From contig NZ_VCRN01000031.1 of NCBI RefSeq assembly GCF_009849585.1, positions 1-50,681 on the forward strand: a stretch of DNA of 50,681 bases. The letters run 5' to 3'. The stretch comes from Bacillus sp. ZZV12-4809 (GTDB taxonomy: Bacteria > Bacillota > Bacilli > Bacillales > Cytobacillaceae). The position numbers were made by a program, and so were the translations under genes. Each line of letters opens with the position of its first letter. Position 1 is the first letter of the stretch. This document shows, piece by piece, positions 23,489 through 33,078 of this stretch. The notes under the pieces were generated by a model. That model saw only the letters and a list, made by a program, of their open reading frames with translations. It was not told where the DNA came from and searched no databases.

Positions 23489-24064
23489 ATGAAAAAGTTT
23501 TTACTGGCTGCTGCAGTTATTGTTCTTTTGCTGTTTATTGTAGACAAAACCATTCTTAAAGAAAAGGGAGTAGTAGAGCAGGCCGGACAAATGCAAAAAT
23601 ACGATAAAATAAAAGATCCAGAGGATTTGCCTATTGGTCTGGAAAAAGGAAATCTTGCTCCGGATTTTGAACTGACAGATATGGAAGGAAATCCGGTAAA
23701 GCTCAGCGACTACAGGGGCAAAGCAATCCTTTTAAACTTCTGGGCTAGCTGGTGTCCTCCCTGCCGTGCAGAAATGCCGCATATGGAGAAGCTTTATCAA
23801 AAGTACAAAGATGATAAATTTGATATTTTAGCCGTAAATCTTACAAACACAGAAAAGAATAATGGAGACGCTGAGAAGTTCGTGAAAGAGCTGGGTCTGA
23901 CTTTTACAATTCCTATGGATGTAAAGGGAATTGTGGGTTCTGACTATAATATAATGGCTTATCCTACAAGCTATTTTATTGATTCCGATGGTGTTATCAG
24001 AGAAAAAGTATTGGGAGCTTTAAATGAAGAATATATGGAGAAGGAAATCAAAAAGCTTCCTTAA
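23489..24064 (+). CDS. Membrane-anchored TlpA/ResA-like thiol-disulfide oxidoreductase
   Basis: The 191-aa protein has one N-terminal signal-anchor (about residues 3-20) and an AhpC/TSA-type thioredoxin domain with the active-site motif WCPPC (about residues 85-89) and cis-Pro in AYPTSYFID. The arrangement is that of ResA, StoA and YneN, which reduce or isomerise disulfides on the outer membrane face, for example in apocytochrome c or spore envelope proteins. No cytochrome c genes are adjacent, so the partner is unknown. GAGGTGTTGGA precedes the ATG. Confidence 0.88.
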   Translation: MKKFLLAAAVIVLLLFIVDKTILKEKGVVEQAGQMQKYDKIKDPEDLPIGLEKGNLAPDFELTDMEGNPVKLSDYRGKAILLNFWASWCPPCRAEMPHMEKLYQKYKDDKFDILAVNLTNTEKNNGDAEKFVKELGLTFTIPMDVKGIVGSDYNIMAYPTSYFIDSDGVIREKVLGALNEEYMEKEIKKLP

Positions 24065-24065
24065 A

Positions 24066-24103
24066 TAAAACCGGTGAGCCATTCAGCTCTCCGGTTTTAT
24101 TTC
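24066..24103. terminator. Bidirectional terminator
   Basis: AAAACCGGTGAGC pairs with GCTCTCCGGTTTT, serving the converging thioredoxin-like and ecsC-type genes; it overlaps the 3' end of the latter. Confidence 0.85.
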
Positions 24104-24904
24104 TGTCATCCTATTCTGGTAAAGGCGGTTAACGATTACTCTTTTTCTGTATAGCATAATACCTGCTTCGGCAATATCATTAACGGCTGATCGATTGATG
24201 AAAGCCCCAAACAACAGTCCGGCTATCGGGATCAGTTGGAAAAGTTTTTTCCAGCCAATTTGATCTCTGTAAGAAAACACAACCTCTCTCCATCCCTGAA
24301 GTTCGGAAACGACTTCCCTTTTTGGCCCTGATTCTTTAGAACCGAACATGGAAAGCTGCTGCAGAATGGCTTTTTTTCCAACAATGTCACTGGAAACAAA
24401 TTGAAGAATCTTTACAATGAACATTCTTTCGTTTTTATCAGCAGGATCGAAGCCATAGCAAATCGCGATATCCTGCAGAGTTTTCAGCTGAATGCCAAGA
24501 AGCAGGGGGATATCAATGGTCAGGGTAAAAATCCCTCCGACACCAGTACCCGCACCCTGCAATGCTGCTGCTCTTTTACGGTTAGAGCTTAGCCTTTCAG
24601 CGGCTACATCCATTATTGATAGGGGCAGGGCTTCTACATCCTGCAAGGTATGAATGTTTTGTCCAGGATAATAATTCTTTAACGCGGAAGCTGAACTTAA
24701 ATATCTTCCTCCTGATTGAATATATGTCCCAAGCTCATCAAGGATCACTCCAACCTTTTTATGTATGAACTCAGGTGTAAATCTATCAATAAGCTTAAAA
24801 GGGAGTCTGCCCAGCTTCTCCCAAAACCATAAATCACCTTGTTCTTTTTCCCATTCTTCACATTTTCTTAACTCGCTGATAAGATGTTCTCTTGGTTCCT
24901 CCAT
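24083..24904 (-). CDS. EcsC-family protein
   Basis: The 273-aa protein matches the EcsC family layout: charged N-terminus, SIMDVAAERLSSNRKRAAALQGAGTGVGG, and an amphipathic/hydrophobic region ITDIDIPLLLGIQLK-type followed by IPIAGLLFGAFINRSAVNDIAEAG. In B. subtilis EcsC accompanies the EcsAB transporter, but no ecsAB is nearby here, as for the stand-alone YyaS/EcsC paralogs of many bacilli. The GAGAGGACTTTT site supports ATG at 24904. Function unknown. Confidence 0.82.
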   Translation of the reverse strand: MEEPREHLISELRKCEEWEKEQGDLWFWEKLGRLPFKLIDRFTPEFIHKKVGVILDELGTYIQSGGRYLSSASALKNYYPGQNIHTLQDVEALPLSIMDVAAERLSSNRKRAAALQGAGTGVGGIFTLTIDIPLLLGIQLKTLQDIAICYGFDPADKNERMFIVKILQFVSSDIVGKKAILQQLSMFGSKESGPKREVVSELQGWREVVFSYRDQIGWKKLFQLIPIAGLLFGAFINRSAVNDIAEAGIMLYRKRVIVNRLYQNRMTEIKPES

Positions 24905-25029
24905 TATAAAAGTCCTCTCCTTTTTCTATAATTAACTATACGGCGTATCGAAGTAAAGGTTTCAATTCTTTCAAAAACAATTCTCTTTGTATAATGTGAT
25001 AATTCATGGTAAGATTTCTATAATAGAAT

Positions 25030-25326
25030 AGGATTTCCTTCGGGGCAGGGTGAAATTCCCAACCGGCGGTGATGAGGGTACGCCCTCTTAGTCCGTGACC
25101 CGGCTTTATAAGGCAAGGCGCTTGAGCTTTTCTAATTATTGTCTAGCAGCGCCTACCCCCTCGAGGTCACAAGCCAATCCTCTCAAAAAGGCAAAAGACG
25201 CCTTTTCTGGGAGGCTCGTCTTGTGCTTGTCGGGGGTGAACGAGGCGCTTGAGCTTTTCTTATAAACCCGGTGGATTTGGTGAAACTCCAAAGCCGACAG
25301 TGAAAGTCTGGATGGGAGAAGGAATG
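25030..25326 (+). ncRNA. FMN riboswitch (RFN element) with an expanded peripheral helix
   Basis: All conserved FMN-aptamer blocks are present in order: TTCGGGGCAGGGTGAAATTCCC, AACCGGCGGTGATGAG, AGTCCGTGACCCGG, then CCCGGTGGATTTGGTGAAACTCC, AAGCCGACAGTGAAAGTCTGGATGGGAGAAGGA. Between GACCCGG (ending 25103) and CCCGGTGGA (from 25267) the short variable hairpin of the B. subtilis element is replaced by about 160 bases, held by a TTTATAAG/CTTATAAA stem. It should repress the rib operon when FMN is abundant by favouring the terminator at 25384. Confidence 0.95.
25116..25260. repeat. Palindromic dispersed repeat inserted in the FMN riboswitch
   Basis: An 18-bp direct repeat (AGGCGCTTGAGCTTTTCT) occurs at 25116-25133 and 25243-25260. 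Between them are complementary arms (GCGCCTACCCCC with GGGGGTGAACGAGGCGC) and an inner AAAAGGC/GCCTTTT hairpin. The consensus-like strings (TTGTCTAGC..GCGCCTA.CCCCTCGAGGTCA..AAGCC and CTTGTCGGGGGTGA..GAGGCGCTTG) are those of a non-coding intergenic repeat I recognise from many Bacillaceae genomes. It lies exactly in the loop of a peripheral helix, so the aptamer core is spared. Confidence 0.75.
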
Positions 25327-25383
25327 ATTATAATGATGCGTTAAAAAAAGTCTTTTTAAACGCTTATTTCGTCATGTGTTTTT

Positions 25384-25416
25384 GCCCCGTTTCACCTATC
25401 TGGTGTACGGGGTTTT
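25384..25416 (+). terminator. Riboswitch-controlled terminator of the rib operon
   Basis: CCCCGTTTCACC pairs with GGTGTACGGGG around a 5-base loop, followed by TTTTGCCGTTTT, 54 bp before ribD. Confidence 0.8.
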
Positions 25417-25469
25417 GCCGTTTTATACTTAATTTGGAGAAATAGTAAGGAAGGGAGGATGCAGAAAAT

Positions 25470-26567
25470 TTGATCCATCAGGAATATATGAAGTTAGCCA
25501 TCAGTCTGGCAGCGGCAGCTAAAGGCCAAACCAGTCCGAATCCGCAGGTGGGTGCAGTTGTTGTGAAAAACGGTGAAATTCTGGGAATGGGTGCTCACCT
25601 GAAAGCGGGAACACCCCATGCAGAAGTCCATGCGATAGCTGCGGCTGGAGAAAGGGTTAAAGGCGCTGATATTTATGTCACTCTTGAACCATGCAGCCAC
25701 TTTGGAAGAACTCCGCCCTGCGCAGACTTAATTATTAATTCAGGAATTAAAAGGGTCTTTATTGCTTCTGCCGATCCCAATCCTCTCGTTTCAGGAAAAG
25801 GAATTGAAAGGATGCAGGATGCCGGTATTGAAGTGGTGACCGGCCTGTTGAAGGAAGAAGCAGATGCTCTCAATGAACCATTTTTTCATTTTATAAAAAC
25901 AAAGACACCATACGTAACCATTAAAGCAGCCTCATCTTTTGATGGGAAAACAGCTGCAAAAACCGGTGACAGCAAATGGATTACCTCTCCAGAATCCAGG
26001 CAGGATGTACACCTTCTACGGCATGAACATGACGCTATACTTACAGGCATAAATACCATCATTCACGATAATCCCCTTTTAACCGCCAGGCTGCCCCAAG
26101 GCGGAAAAAATCCCATTCGTGTAGTTTTAGATACAAATCTAAAAATTCCGGCTGATGCAAATGTCATCCGCGATCAGTCTGTTAAGACCATTATCTTTAC
26201 CGGCTGCGAAATTGATGCCTCAAAAGCAGAGGAAATAAGGAAACTAAATGCAGAAGTCATTTCTTTTCCTGCAAATGAGGTGCCGATTAAAGATGTATTG
26301 AAAAATTTAGGTGAAAGAAACATTATGACCTTGTTTGTTGAAGGCGGATCTGAGATCCATGCTTCATTTATAAAAGAAGGCTGCTTTCAGCAAATAATTC
26401 TCTATATGGCTCCCAAAATTATTGGCGGCAATCAGGCGATTCCATTTATTGGGGGTGTTGGTGCCGACTTTGTGAAAGATGCAACTAGGCTTGTGTTCAC
26501 AGAGATTAAAAGGGTTGGCAGCGATCTTAAAATTACCGCAAAACCACTGAGGGAGGCCAAGCAATAA
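25470..26567 (+). CDS. ribD: Bifunctional riboflavin deaminase/reductase RibD
   Basis: The 365-aa enzyme performs the second and third steps of riboflavin synthesis: deamination of the pyrimidine and reduction of its ribosyl chain. The N-terminal deaminase has the zinc motif HAEVHA and PCSHFGRTPPCAD; the C-terminal reductase (RibD_C) starts near residue 150 (VTIKAASSFDGKTA) and keeps GGSEIHASF. The TTG start at 25470 has AAGGGAGGATG at suitable spacing and gives an N-terminus that aligns with B. subtilis RibD; ATG 25488 is an in-frame alternative. First gene of the four-gene operon under the FMN riboswitch. Confidence 0.95.
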   Translation: MIHQEYMKLAISLAAAAKGQTSPNPQVGAVVVKNGEILGMGAHLKAGTPHAEVHAIAAAGERVKGADIYVTLEPCSHFGRTPPCADLIINSGIKRVFIASADPNPLVSGKGIERMQDAGIEVVTGLLKEEADALNEPFFHFIKTKTPYVTIKAASSFDGKTAAKTGDSKWITSPESRQDVHLLRHEHDAILTGINTIIHDNPLLTARLPQGGKNPIRVVLDTNLKIPADANVIRDQSVKTIIFTGCEIDASKAEEIRKLNAEVISFPANEVPIKDVLKNLGERNIMTLFVEGGSEIHASFIKEGCFQQIILYMAPKIIGGNQAIPFIGGVGADFVKDATRLVFTEIKRVGSDLKITAKPLREAKQ

Positions 26568-27223
26568 TGTTTACTGGAATTATCGAGGAGCTTGGAACAG
26601 TAAAAAAAGTAGTTCAGCAAGGAAAAGCGATGAAACTGACAATTCTGGCCTCCAAAATTTTATCAGATGTTCAATTGGGAGACAGTATTTCTGTAAATGG
26701 TGTTTGTCTCACTGTTACGGAATTTGCCAGAAATGGATTTTCAGCAGATGTCATGCCGGAGACGTTCAAAAGCACATCGCTTTCAGCTATTAAAGAAAGA
26801 TCAAAGGTCAATTTGGAAAGGGCAATGAGGGCAAATGGCCGTTTTGGCGGTCACTTTGTAACAGGGCATGTGGATGGAACAGGTCAGATTCTCAAAAAGT
26901 CAGCGAGTGAAAATGCCATTTATATTCAAATATCTGTACCTCCTGCCTTAAGCCACTTGCTTATCATGAAAGGCTCTATCGCAGTGGACGGGATTTCCCT
27001 GACTGTATTCGGCAATGAAGACAATACCGTTACTGTCTCGGTCATTCCTCATACAGCCAGTGAAACGGTACTGGGCTTCAAAACAGTTGGCGACATTGTT
27101 AATCTCGAATTCGACATGCTTGCCAAGTATCTGTATACCTTTGTGAACAGGCAGCAGCAGGAGACCACGCAGCCTAAAGGAGGCATTTCAGAAGGATTCC
27201 TTAGGGATAACGGCTTCTTATAA
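26567..27223 (+). CDS. ribE: Riboflavin synthase alpha chain
   Basis: The 218-aa protein shows the internal duplication of lumazine-binding domains: MFTGIIEELGTV...GVCLTVTEF in the first half and HFVTGHVDGTG...ISLTVF in the second. It dismutates two 6,7-dimethyl-8-ribityllumazine molecules to riboflavin and its precursor. The ATG overlaps the ribD stop by one base. In B. subtilis it works inside the RibH capsid encoded downstream. Confidence 0.95.
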   Translation: MFTGIIEELGTVKKVVQQGKAMKLTILASKILSDVQLGDSISVNGVCLTVTEFARNGFSADVMPETFKSTSLSAIKERSKVNLERAMRANGRFGGHFVTGHVDGTGQILKKSASENAIYIQISVPPALSHLLIMKGSIAVDGISLTVFGNEDNTVTVSVIPHTASETVLGFKTVGDIVNLEFDMLAKYLYTFVNRQQQETTQPKGGISEGFLRDNGFL

Positions 27224-27248
27224 TAAGCAAAAGGAGTGGTATTAAACG

Positions 27249-28442
27249 ATGTTCAGTGAAATAAAAGAGGCACTGGAAGATTTAAAAGCAGGAAAAGTCA
27301 TCATAGTCTGTGATGATGAAGACAGGGAAAATGAAGGGGATTTCCTGGCAATCGCAGAATATGCGAAACCGGATACCATCAATTTTATGGCTAAGGAAGG
27401 CAGAGGCTTAATCTGTACACCTATTACAGAGGAGCTTGCTGAAAAATTGGAACTGAATCCTATGGCAGAGGTGAACACTGACAGTCATGGAACAGCTTTC
27501 ACTGTCAGTATTGACCATGAAAAAACGACTACAGGCATCAGTGCTTTTGAGCGTGCTTTCACAATCAAGGAAATGCTTGAGGATGGTGCCAAACCTTCAG
27601 ACTTCTCCCGTCCGGGACATGTTTTTCCGCTCGTTGCGAAAAAAGGGGGAGTTCTTAGAAGAGCAGGCCATACTGAAGCAGCAGTAGACCTGGCTCGTCT
27701 TGCCGAGGCTGCTCCAGCAGGAATTATTTGTGAGATCATGAAAGATGACGGGACAATGGCGCGTGTGGATGACCTTGAAAAAGTAGCAGAAAAATTTAAT
27801 TTGAAAATGATCACAATTCAACAACTAATCGAGTATAGACTGAAACACGACTCTATTGTAAAAAGGGAAGTGGAAATACAGCTTCCGACAGAATTTGGAA
27901 ATTTTAAAGCTGTCGGCTATACGAACACTGTGGATGGAAAAGACCATGTTGCTTTAGTAAAGGGTGAAATCGATGAACACGAACCCGTATTGCTTCGTGT
28001 TCACTCGGAGTGTCTGACAGGAGATGTATTCGGGTCTAACCGATGTGACTGCGGACCCCAGCTTGAAGCAGCGCTCGCACAGATTGAGAAGGAAGGCCGT
28101 GGAATCCTTCTATATATGAGGCAGGAAGGACGCGGTATTGGCCTAATCAATAAGCTGAAAGCTTATAAGCTGCAGGAAGAGGGCTATGATACTGTTGAAG
28201 CAAATCATAAGCTCGGGTTTAAGGACGATCTTCGTGATTATGGGGTAGGTGCACAAATTCTAAGAGATCTGGGAGTTAAAAAGATGCGCCTCTTGACTAA
28301 TAATCCACGGAAAATTGCTGGACTTGGAGGCTATGGACTGGAGGTTGCCGAAAGGGTTCCTCTCCAAATGCCTGCTAAAACAGAAAATGAGAATTACTTA
28401 AAAACAAAGAAAACTAAACTTGGGCATTTATTACAATTTTAA
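27249..28442 (+). CDS. ribBA: Bifunctional DHBP synthase / GTP cyclohydrolase II
   Basis: The 397-aa fusion has an N-terminal 3,4-dihydroxy-2-butanone-4-phosphate synthase ([11 protein letters not shown] near residue 20; [13 protein letters not shown] near 138) and a C-terminal GTP cyclohydrolase II with the zinc cysteines in [19 protein letters not shown] and the RQEGRGIGL motif. It supplies both substrates entering the riboflavin pathway. The B. subtilis orthologue is named ribA. It lies 26 bases after ribE with AAAGGAGTGG as ribosome binding site. Confidence 0.95.
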   Translation: MFSEIKEALEDLKAGKVIIVCDDEDRENEGDFLAIAEYAKPDTINFMAKEGRGLICTPITEELAEKLELNPMAEVNTDSHGTAFTVSIDHEKTTTGISAFERAFTIKEMLEDGAKPSDFSRPGHVFPLVAKKGGVLRRAGHTEAAVDLARLAEAAPAGIICEIMKDDGTMARVDDLEKVAEKFNLKMITIQQLIEYRLKHDSIVKREVEIQLPTEFGNFKAVGYTNTVDGKDHVALVKGEIDEHEPVLLRVHSECLTGDVFGSNRCDCGPQLEAALAQIEKEGRGILLYMRQEGRGIGLINKLKAYKLQEEGYDTVEANHKLGFKDDLRDYGVGAQILRDLGVKKMRLLTNNPRKIAGLGGYGLEVAERVPLQMPAKTENENYLKTKKTKLGHLLQF

Positions 28443-28455
28443 GGAGCGATTAGAG

Positions 28456-28932
28456 TTGAAAAAGGTTATCGAAGGACATTTAGTAGGAACAGGATTAAAA
28501 ATGGCAATTGTTGTATCACGTTTTAATGAATTCATAACTGGCAAGCTATTAAGCGGAGCGGAAGATGCCCTAAAGCGCCATGGAGTGAGTGAAGAAGATG
28601 TGACGGTAGTGTGGGTTCCTGGAGCATTCGAAATCCCGCTTGCAGCTAAAAAGCTGTCCCAATCAGGTAAATATGATGCAGTCATTACACTTGGCACGGT
28701 GATCCGCGGTGCAACTCCGCATTTTGATTATGTCAGCGGGGAAGTGGCAAAAGGAGTTTCGAACATAGCATTGCAAAGCGGTGTTCCTGTTATTTTCGGC
28801 GTACTTACAACTGACACGATTGAACAGGCTATTGAACGTGCCGGCACAAAAGCAGGAAACAAAGGATGGGAAGCGGCTGTCGGAGCCATTGAAATGGGCA
28901 ATCTATACAGACAGTTATCTGATGGTGAATAA
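28456..28932 (+). CDS. ribH: 6,7-dimethyl-8-ribityllumazine synthase
   Basis: The 158-aa protein has family motifs [39 protein letters not shown] and [23 protein letters not shown], with the catalytic His in PHFDYV. It condenses the RibD-pathway amine with dihydroxybutanone phosphate and forms a 60-subunit shell in bacilli. TTG 28456 was chosen as start because AAGGAGCGATTAGAG precedes it; a longer frame from 28420 overlaps ribBA. Last gene of the operon. Confidence 0.95.
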   Translation: MKKVIEGHLVGTGLKMAIVVSRFNEFITGKLLSGAEDALKRHGVSEEDVTVVWVPGAFEIPLAAKKLSQSGKYDAVITLGTVIRGATPHFDYVSGEVAKGVSNIALQSGVPVIFGVLTTDTIEQAIERAGTKAGNKGWEAAVGAIEMGNLYRQLSDGE

Positions 28933-29084
28933 GATTTCATACATTATAAAGAAGTGGCAGATATAATTTGATTCATACACATAAATGAGTTAAAGTGGCA
29001 CATAAAATGGAATAGTGGTTCATATGTTTGCCAAAGCGGCACCTAAACGTAACAGGCGTATAATGCTGCACTGTTATCTATCAA

Positions 29085-29117
29085 AATCGGCGGGATCATT
29101 CTCGCTGATTTTTTTTG
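29085..29117 (+). terminator. Terminator at the end of the rib operon
   Basis: AATCGGCG pairs with CGCTGATT (one G-U), followed by eight T. It lies 150 bp after ribH. The remainder of the 324-bp gap to the permease has no ORF or recognised purine riboswitch. Confidence 0.75.
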
Positions 29118-29256
29118 ATTCATCTGAACAGACGTCTGACCTTTCTATTGGCAGAATGATTTTTTTTTGATAAAATACTGCTTGTGGCTCACCCGTATTT
29201 TTACACGCGGGGAGAGCGGGTAGGGAGAGGGCTAATTGAATAGATAGGTAGTAAAT

Positions 29257-30555
29257 ATGATTAAGTGGTTTAACCGGCTTTTTCAGCTGAATTCAAATGG
29301 AACAACTGTTAAAAAGGAGGTTATGGCTGGGACAATCGGCTTTTTTACGATTGTTTATATTATCGCAGTCAACTCTCTAATTCTCTCTGAAGCAGGGATA
29401 CCTTTGGAAGCAGCTATTTTTGCAACCATTATAACATCGGTGGTCGGGTGTCTGATCATGGGGTTTTGGGCAAATGTACCAATTCTCCTCGTGCCTGGTA
29501 TGGGAATTAATGCTTTATTCTCATATACGATGGTTCAGTCCATGGGCTTATCCTGGCAGGAAGCATTGGCTGTAGTGTTTATATCCGGTCTGATCTTTGT
29601 TTTCGTGGCTTTTTCACGATTTGCTAAGACATTAAGTGAATCGATTCCTCATTCACTTAAAGAAGCGATAACGGTGGGACTGGGACTTTTCCTGATGCTG
29701 ATCGGACTTGAAAAAGGCGGAATCGTTGAAAAAGGGACAAACTCCATTATTGCTTTAGGTGAACTTGGAGACCCGCAAGTGCTTGCAACAATTTTAACGT
29801 TCCTGCTGGCAATCATTTTATTCATGCGGAATGTGCCTGGCAACTTTTTAATTACTGTTGCTGCAGGGACACTGATCGCATGGGCTTTTGGGCTGATAAA
29901 TGTGCAAAAGACTGATGAAAAGTCATTCGCACTCTCTGATTATATGGAAGTATTTGGAGCAATGTCATTTGATAACTTGCTTTCCGTCACTTTTTGGATT
30001 GCGATTTTTTCTTTGACAATGGTTCTGGTATTTGAAAATATCGGATTAGTCCATGGGCATGTTGGTTTTATTAACAGGCCGGAACAGTTTAAGCGTGCTT
30101 TTCAGGCGAATTCTGTTTCCGCTTTATTGTCCGGGATTTTTGGGACAAGTCCTACTGTAGCAACGGTTGAAAGTGCAGCAAGCATGGCTGCAGGAGGACG
30201 TACAGGATTGACAGCAGTTACAACCGGTATGCTGTTTATGCTATCCGCTTTCTTTATTCCTGTTATTAAGCTGATCCCCAACAGCGCAATTGCCCCTATT
30301 CTGATCATTATTGGCGGACTGATGCTTCAGAACATCCGCAATCTTGATTTAAAGGATATGAGCGAAAGCTTTCCGGCAATTTTTATCATTGCCATGATTC
30401 CGTTCACTTATAGTATTGCAGACGGTATTGCCATTGGGTTCATTCTTTATCCAATCTTAAAGATTTCGATAGGGAAAGCAAAGGAAGTTTCTTTTGCTTT
30501 ATATGTTATAGCTGCTTTGTTTTTATTTAACTTTGTTTTTCATGTGATTAGTTAA
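29257..30555 (+). CDS. pbuG: NCS2/AzgA-family guanine-hypoxanthine permease
   Basis: The 432-aa protein has about 12 membrane segments and AzgA-type signatures: GTIGFFTIVYIIAVNS, VPGMGINALFSYT, TVGLGLFLMLIGLEKGG, and FGTSPTVATVESAASMAAGGRTGLTAV. Members import purine bases with protons. It resembles PbuG/PbuO of B. subtilis; which one cannot be settled here, and I see no guanine riboswitch aptamer upstream, unlike B. subtilis pbuG. The ribosome binding site is modest (GATAGGTAG). Confidence 0.88.
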   Translation: MIKWFNRLFQLNSNGTTVKKEVMAGTIGFFTIVYIIAVNSLILSEAGIPLEAAIFATIITSVVGCLIMGFWANVPILLVPGMGINALFSYTMVQSMGLSWQEALAVVFISGLIFVFVAFSRFAKTLSESIPHSLKEAITVGLGLFLMLIGLEKGGIVEKGTNSIIALGELGDPQVLATILTFLLAIILFMRNVPGNFLITVAAGTLIAWAFGLINVQKTDEKSFALSDYMEVFGAMSFDNLLSVTFWIAIFSLTMVLVFENIGLVHGHVGFINRPEQFKRAFQANSVSALLSGIFGTSPTVATVESAASMAAGGRTGLTAVTTGMLFMLSAFFIPVIKLIPNSAIAPILIIIGGLMLQNIRNLDLKDMSESFPAIFIIAMIPFTYSIADGIAIGFILYPILKISIGKAKEVSFALYVIAALFLFNFVFHVIS

Positions 30556-30561
30556 TATAGA

Positions 30562-30598
30562 TAATGGGATGCCCCTTATATGAGGCATCCTTTTTCTT
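30562..30598 (+). terminator. Terminator after the purine permease
   Basis: GGGATGCC and GGCATCC pair across a 10-base loop, followed by T5. Confidence 0.8.
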
Positions 30599-30725
30599 TA
30601 TCTGAAAAAGGGAAGATCTTGCGAAAAACTTAAAAACTCCTATTTATTCAGCAAGTTTCGACACGCGGATTAACTAACCTGAGTTAAAATAAGTCTATAG
30701 TAATAGGTTTTTCGGAGGTATGTCA

Positions 30726-31970
30726 ATGGAAGTGTTTGTTGCAAGACAGCCAATTTTCAACTCAAAGGAAGAAGTGTTTGGTTATGAGCTTTTGTATAGA
30801 AATAATCAGGTGAATGCCTTTCCTGATATAAATGAAGATCAGGCTACGGCTGAGGTTATCATTAATAGTTTTTTAAATATTGGAATCGACCAGCTTTCTG
30901 AAGGAAAGCCATGTTTTATAAATTTTACGGAAAAATTGCTTAAGCTGAGAGTGCCTGCCTATTTCAGGCCTCGGGAAATTGTCGTCGAAATCCTTGAAAC
31001 GGTAGAGCCAAGTGCGGAGCTTGTAAGGATATGCAGGGATTTAAAGGAGCTTGGCTATCAGATTGCCCTGGATGATTATGTATTCAATGAAACTAATCCC
31101 TTTGCAAGGCAATTGCTAAAATATGCCGACATCATAAAGGTGGATTTTCTTAACACTCCAAAGGAGATGCGCGAAAAAATAGAAATGCTTGTGAATCAGC
31201 TCCGAATAAAAACAATAGCTGAAAAGGTTGAGACAAGAGAGGAATACGAGGAAGCTAAAAGTAAGGGATATGATTATTTCCAGGGTTATTTTTTTGAAAA
31301 GCCTGTGATTATGTCGACACATGATGTACCGGTATATTTTCAATCCTATTATGAGATGATCCAAAACCTGTCAAAGGAGGAGCCTAGTCTCGACCGTATA
31401 ACCGAATTAATAGAGCGTGACATATCCCTGTCCTATAAATTGCTTAAGCTGATAAACTCACCGGCTTATCGTCCTAAGCAAAAGATAAATTCAATCCGGC
31501 AGGCAATAGTTCTGCTTGGATTGATCGAACTGGAAAAGTGGATCTATGTATTGGCAGTAAGGGAAAATATTGTAAAAGACTCGCAATTGGCCGAAGAGAC
31601 CATCAGGTTTTCCATGACTCGTGCAAAAATGTGTGAGGAAATTGGCAGACTCAGAACCGGAAAAAGCGTTTCGTCAAGCTATTTTATGACTGGGATGTTT
31701 TCATTGATGGATTCATTGCTTAGTATCCCGATGAAGCAAATTCTTGATGAGCTTCCACTGCAGGATGATATTTGTGAAGCACTCCAAGGAGAAAATAATA
31801 ATCTTAAAGAAATACTTGATCTTGCCATAGCAGTAGAGAAAGCACAATGGAGCAGAATCAGTGAGATGTGCAATAAGCTGAGCGTTGATGAAAGAACTAT
31901 TTTTAAGATCTATTCAGAAGCATTAGCCTGGGCCAGTCAGCTGCTAAACCCTGAAAGGATTACAAATTAA
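30726..31970 (+). CDS. pdeH: EAL-HDOD protein, c-di-GMP phosphodiesterase of the PdeH/YuxH type
   Basis: The N-terminal ~200 residues (MEVFVARQPIFNSKEEVFGYELLYRN) form an EAL domain retaining the key acidic and polar sites: YELLYR, EILE, LDDY, KVDF, EKVET and FQGYFFEKP. The C-terminal half is an HDOD domain (LIERDISLSYKLLKLINSPAY, RQAIVLLGLIELEKW). B. subtilis YuxH/PdeH has this architecture and degrades c-di-GMP, which controls motility and biofilm. ATG 30726 has GGAGG seven bases upstream, while ATG 30720 is too close. It is monocistronic. Confidence 0.88.
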   Translation: MEVFVARQPIFNSKEEVFGYELLYRNNQVNAFPDINEDQATAEVIINSFLNIGIDQLSEGKPCFINFTEKLLKLRVPAYFRPREIVVEILETVEPSAELVRICRDLKELGYQIALDDYVFNETNPFARQLLKYADIIKVDFLNTPKEMREKIEMLVNQLRIKTIAEKVETREEYEEAKSKGYDYFQGYFFEKPVIMSTHDVPVYFQSYYEMIQNLSKEEPSLDRITELIERDISLSYKLLKLINSPAYRPKQKINSIRQAIVLLGLIELEKWIYVLAVRENIVKDSQLAEETIRFSMTRAKMCEEIGRLRTGKSVSSSYFMTGMFSLMDSLLSIPMKQILDELPLQDDICEALQGENNNLKEILDLAIAVEKAQWSRISEMCNKLSVDERTIFKIYSEALAWASQLLNPERITN

Positions 31971-32094
31971 AGATGCAAGTATTATAGAATTATATTCTAA
32001 AGTCTATATTAAACAGAAAACCTTATTGAATAATAAAAGCTTTTATGGCACTCTTATTTATAAGTTGAATGACTATTGGTCTGGAGGTATTACA

Positions 32095-33078
32095 TTGAAT
32101 ATTGAATTATTGAAATGTCATGGATCAGGAAATGATTTCTTTATTATAGATGAGATTTCCAATACGTATCATTTTACAGAAAATAATCGTGCGGAGCTTG
32201 CCAGAGCTATTTGCGACCGCAGCACTGAGCTTGGCTCGGATGGAATTCTTTTCGTATTAAAAAGCGATAAAGCAGATGCAAGGATGCGTGTTTTTAATCC
32301 GGATGGGTCAGAGGCCTCGATGTGCGGTAATGGATTGCGATGCGTAGCCCGTTATGTCTGCGAACTTCTTGGGCTGAAAGAAGCTATCATTGAGACCATG
32401 AAAGCTGATCTGCAGGTGAAAAAGCAGGAAGACATCTTTGAAGACATTCCGACGTATCTGGTTGAAATTTCACCTGTTTCGTTTGACCTGAAGGATCTTC
32501 CGTTAGTACTCGATAAAGACACTGTAATTAATGAAAAAGTCACCGGGATATCAGATGATTTAGAATTCACAGCCTTAGCAGTTCCTAATCCTCATTTTGT
32601 ATCTTTAGTGGAGAAAGAGCAAATAGCATCTGACCTTCAAAAAAATATCAGCGAATTTCTGAACGGGCCGAATGAATTCTTTCCTGATGGAGTCAATGTC
32701 AGCTTTGTGAAGCCGTTAAAAAAAGGGCAAATTTATGTAAGGACATTTGAACGGGGAGTAGGATTTACCAATGCCTGTGGCACGGCCATGTCCGCTTCGA
32801 CACTTGTAACTTGCATGAATGGGCTGAATAAAATAGAAGAGCCTGTAGAGGTTTATAATAATGGAGGAAAAGTGCGCTGTGTAGTCCATGAAAAGAATGG
32901 CAGGCAGACCATTGACTTAATTGGGAATGCGAGCTATGTTTACCGCTGTGAAGCAGAAGTCAGCATGGAAAACCCTGCAGAGTTTTCCCTTTCCCCAAAA
33001 GAGGAATATACTGGAGAAATTAAGCAATATGCTAAACTTCAGGAATATGCTCAGTCAGTACTTAAAGATTGGTTGTAG
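32095..33078 (+). CDS. dapF: Diaminopimelate epimerase
   Basis: The 327-aa enzyme interconverts LL- and meso-diaminopimelate for lysine and peptidoglycan synthesis. Both catalytic cysteines are visible: MCGNGLRC near residue 83 and NACGTAMSAS in the second half, plus HGSGNDF at the N-terminus and NPHFV. TTG 32095 was taken because CTGGAGGT lies eight bases upstream and the protein then begins as usual for DapF. A C-terminal extension of about 40 residues follows the core. Ends in a terminator shared with ligD. Confidence 0.93.
   Translation: MNIELLKCHGSGNDFFIIDEISNTYHFTENNRAELARAICDRSTELGSDGILFVLKSDKADARMRVFNPDGSEASMCGNGLRCVARYVCELLGLKEAIIETMKADLQVKKQEDIFEDIPTYLVEISPVSFDLKDLPLVLDKDTVINEKVTGISDDLEFTALAVPNPHFVSLVEKEQIASDLQKNISEFLNGPNEFFPDGVNVSFVKPLKKGQIYVRTFERGVGFTNACGTAMSASTLVTCMNGLNKIEEPVEVYNNGGKVRCVVHEKNGRQTIDLIGNASYVYRCEAEVSMENPAEFSLSPKEEYTGEIKQYAKLQEYAQSVLKDWL

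Noticed and set aside
29117..29256. Guanine (purine) riboswitch before the NCS2 permease
   Set aside because: The TATAA...CGGAUAUGG and ...UACCG...CCGACUA core segments are absent.
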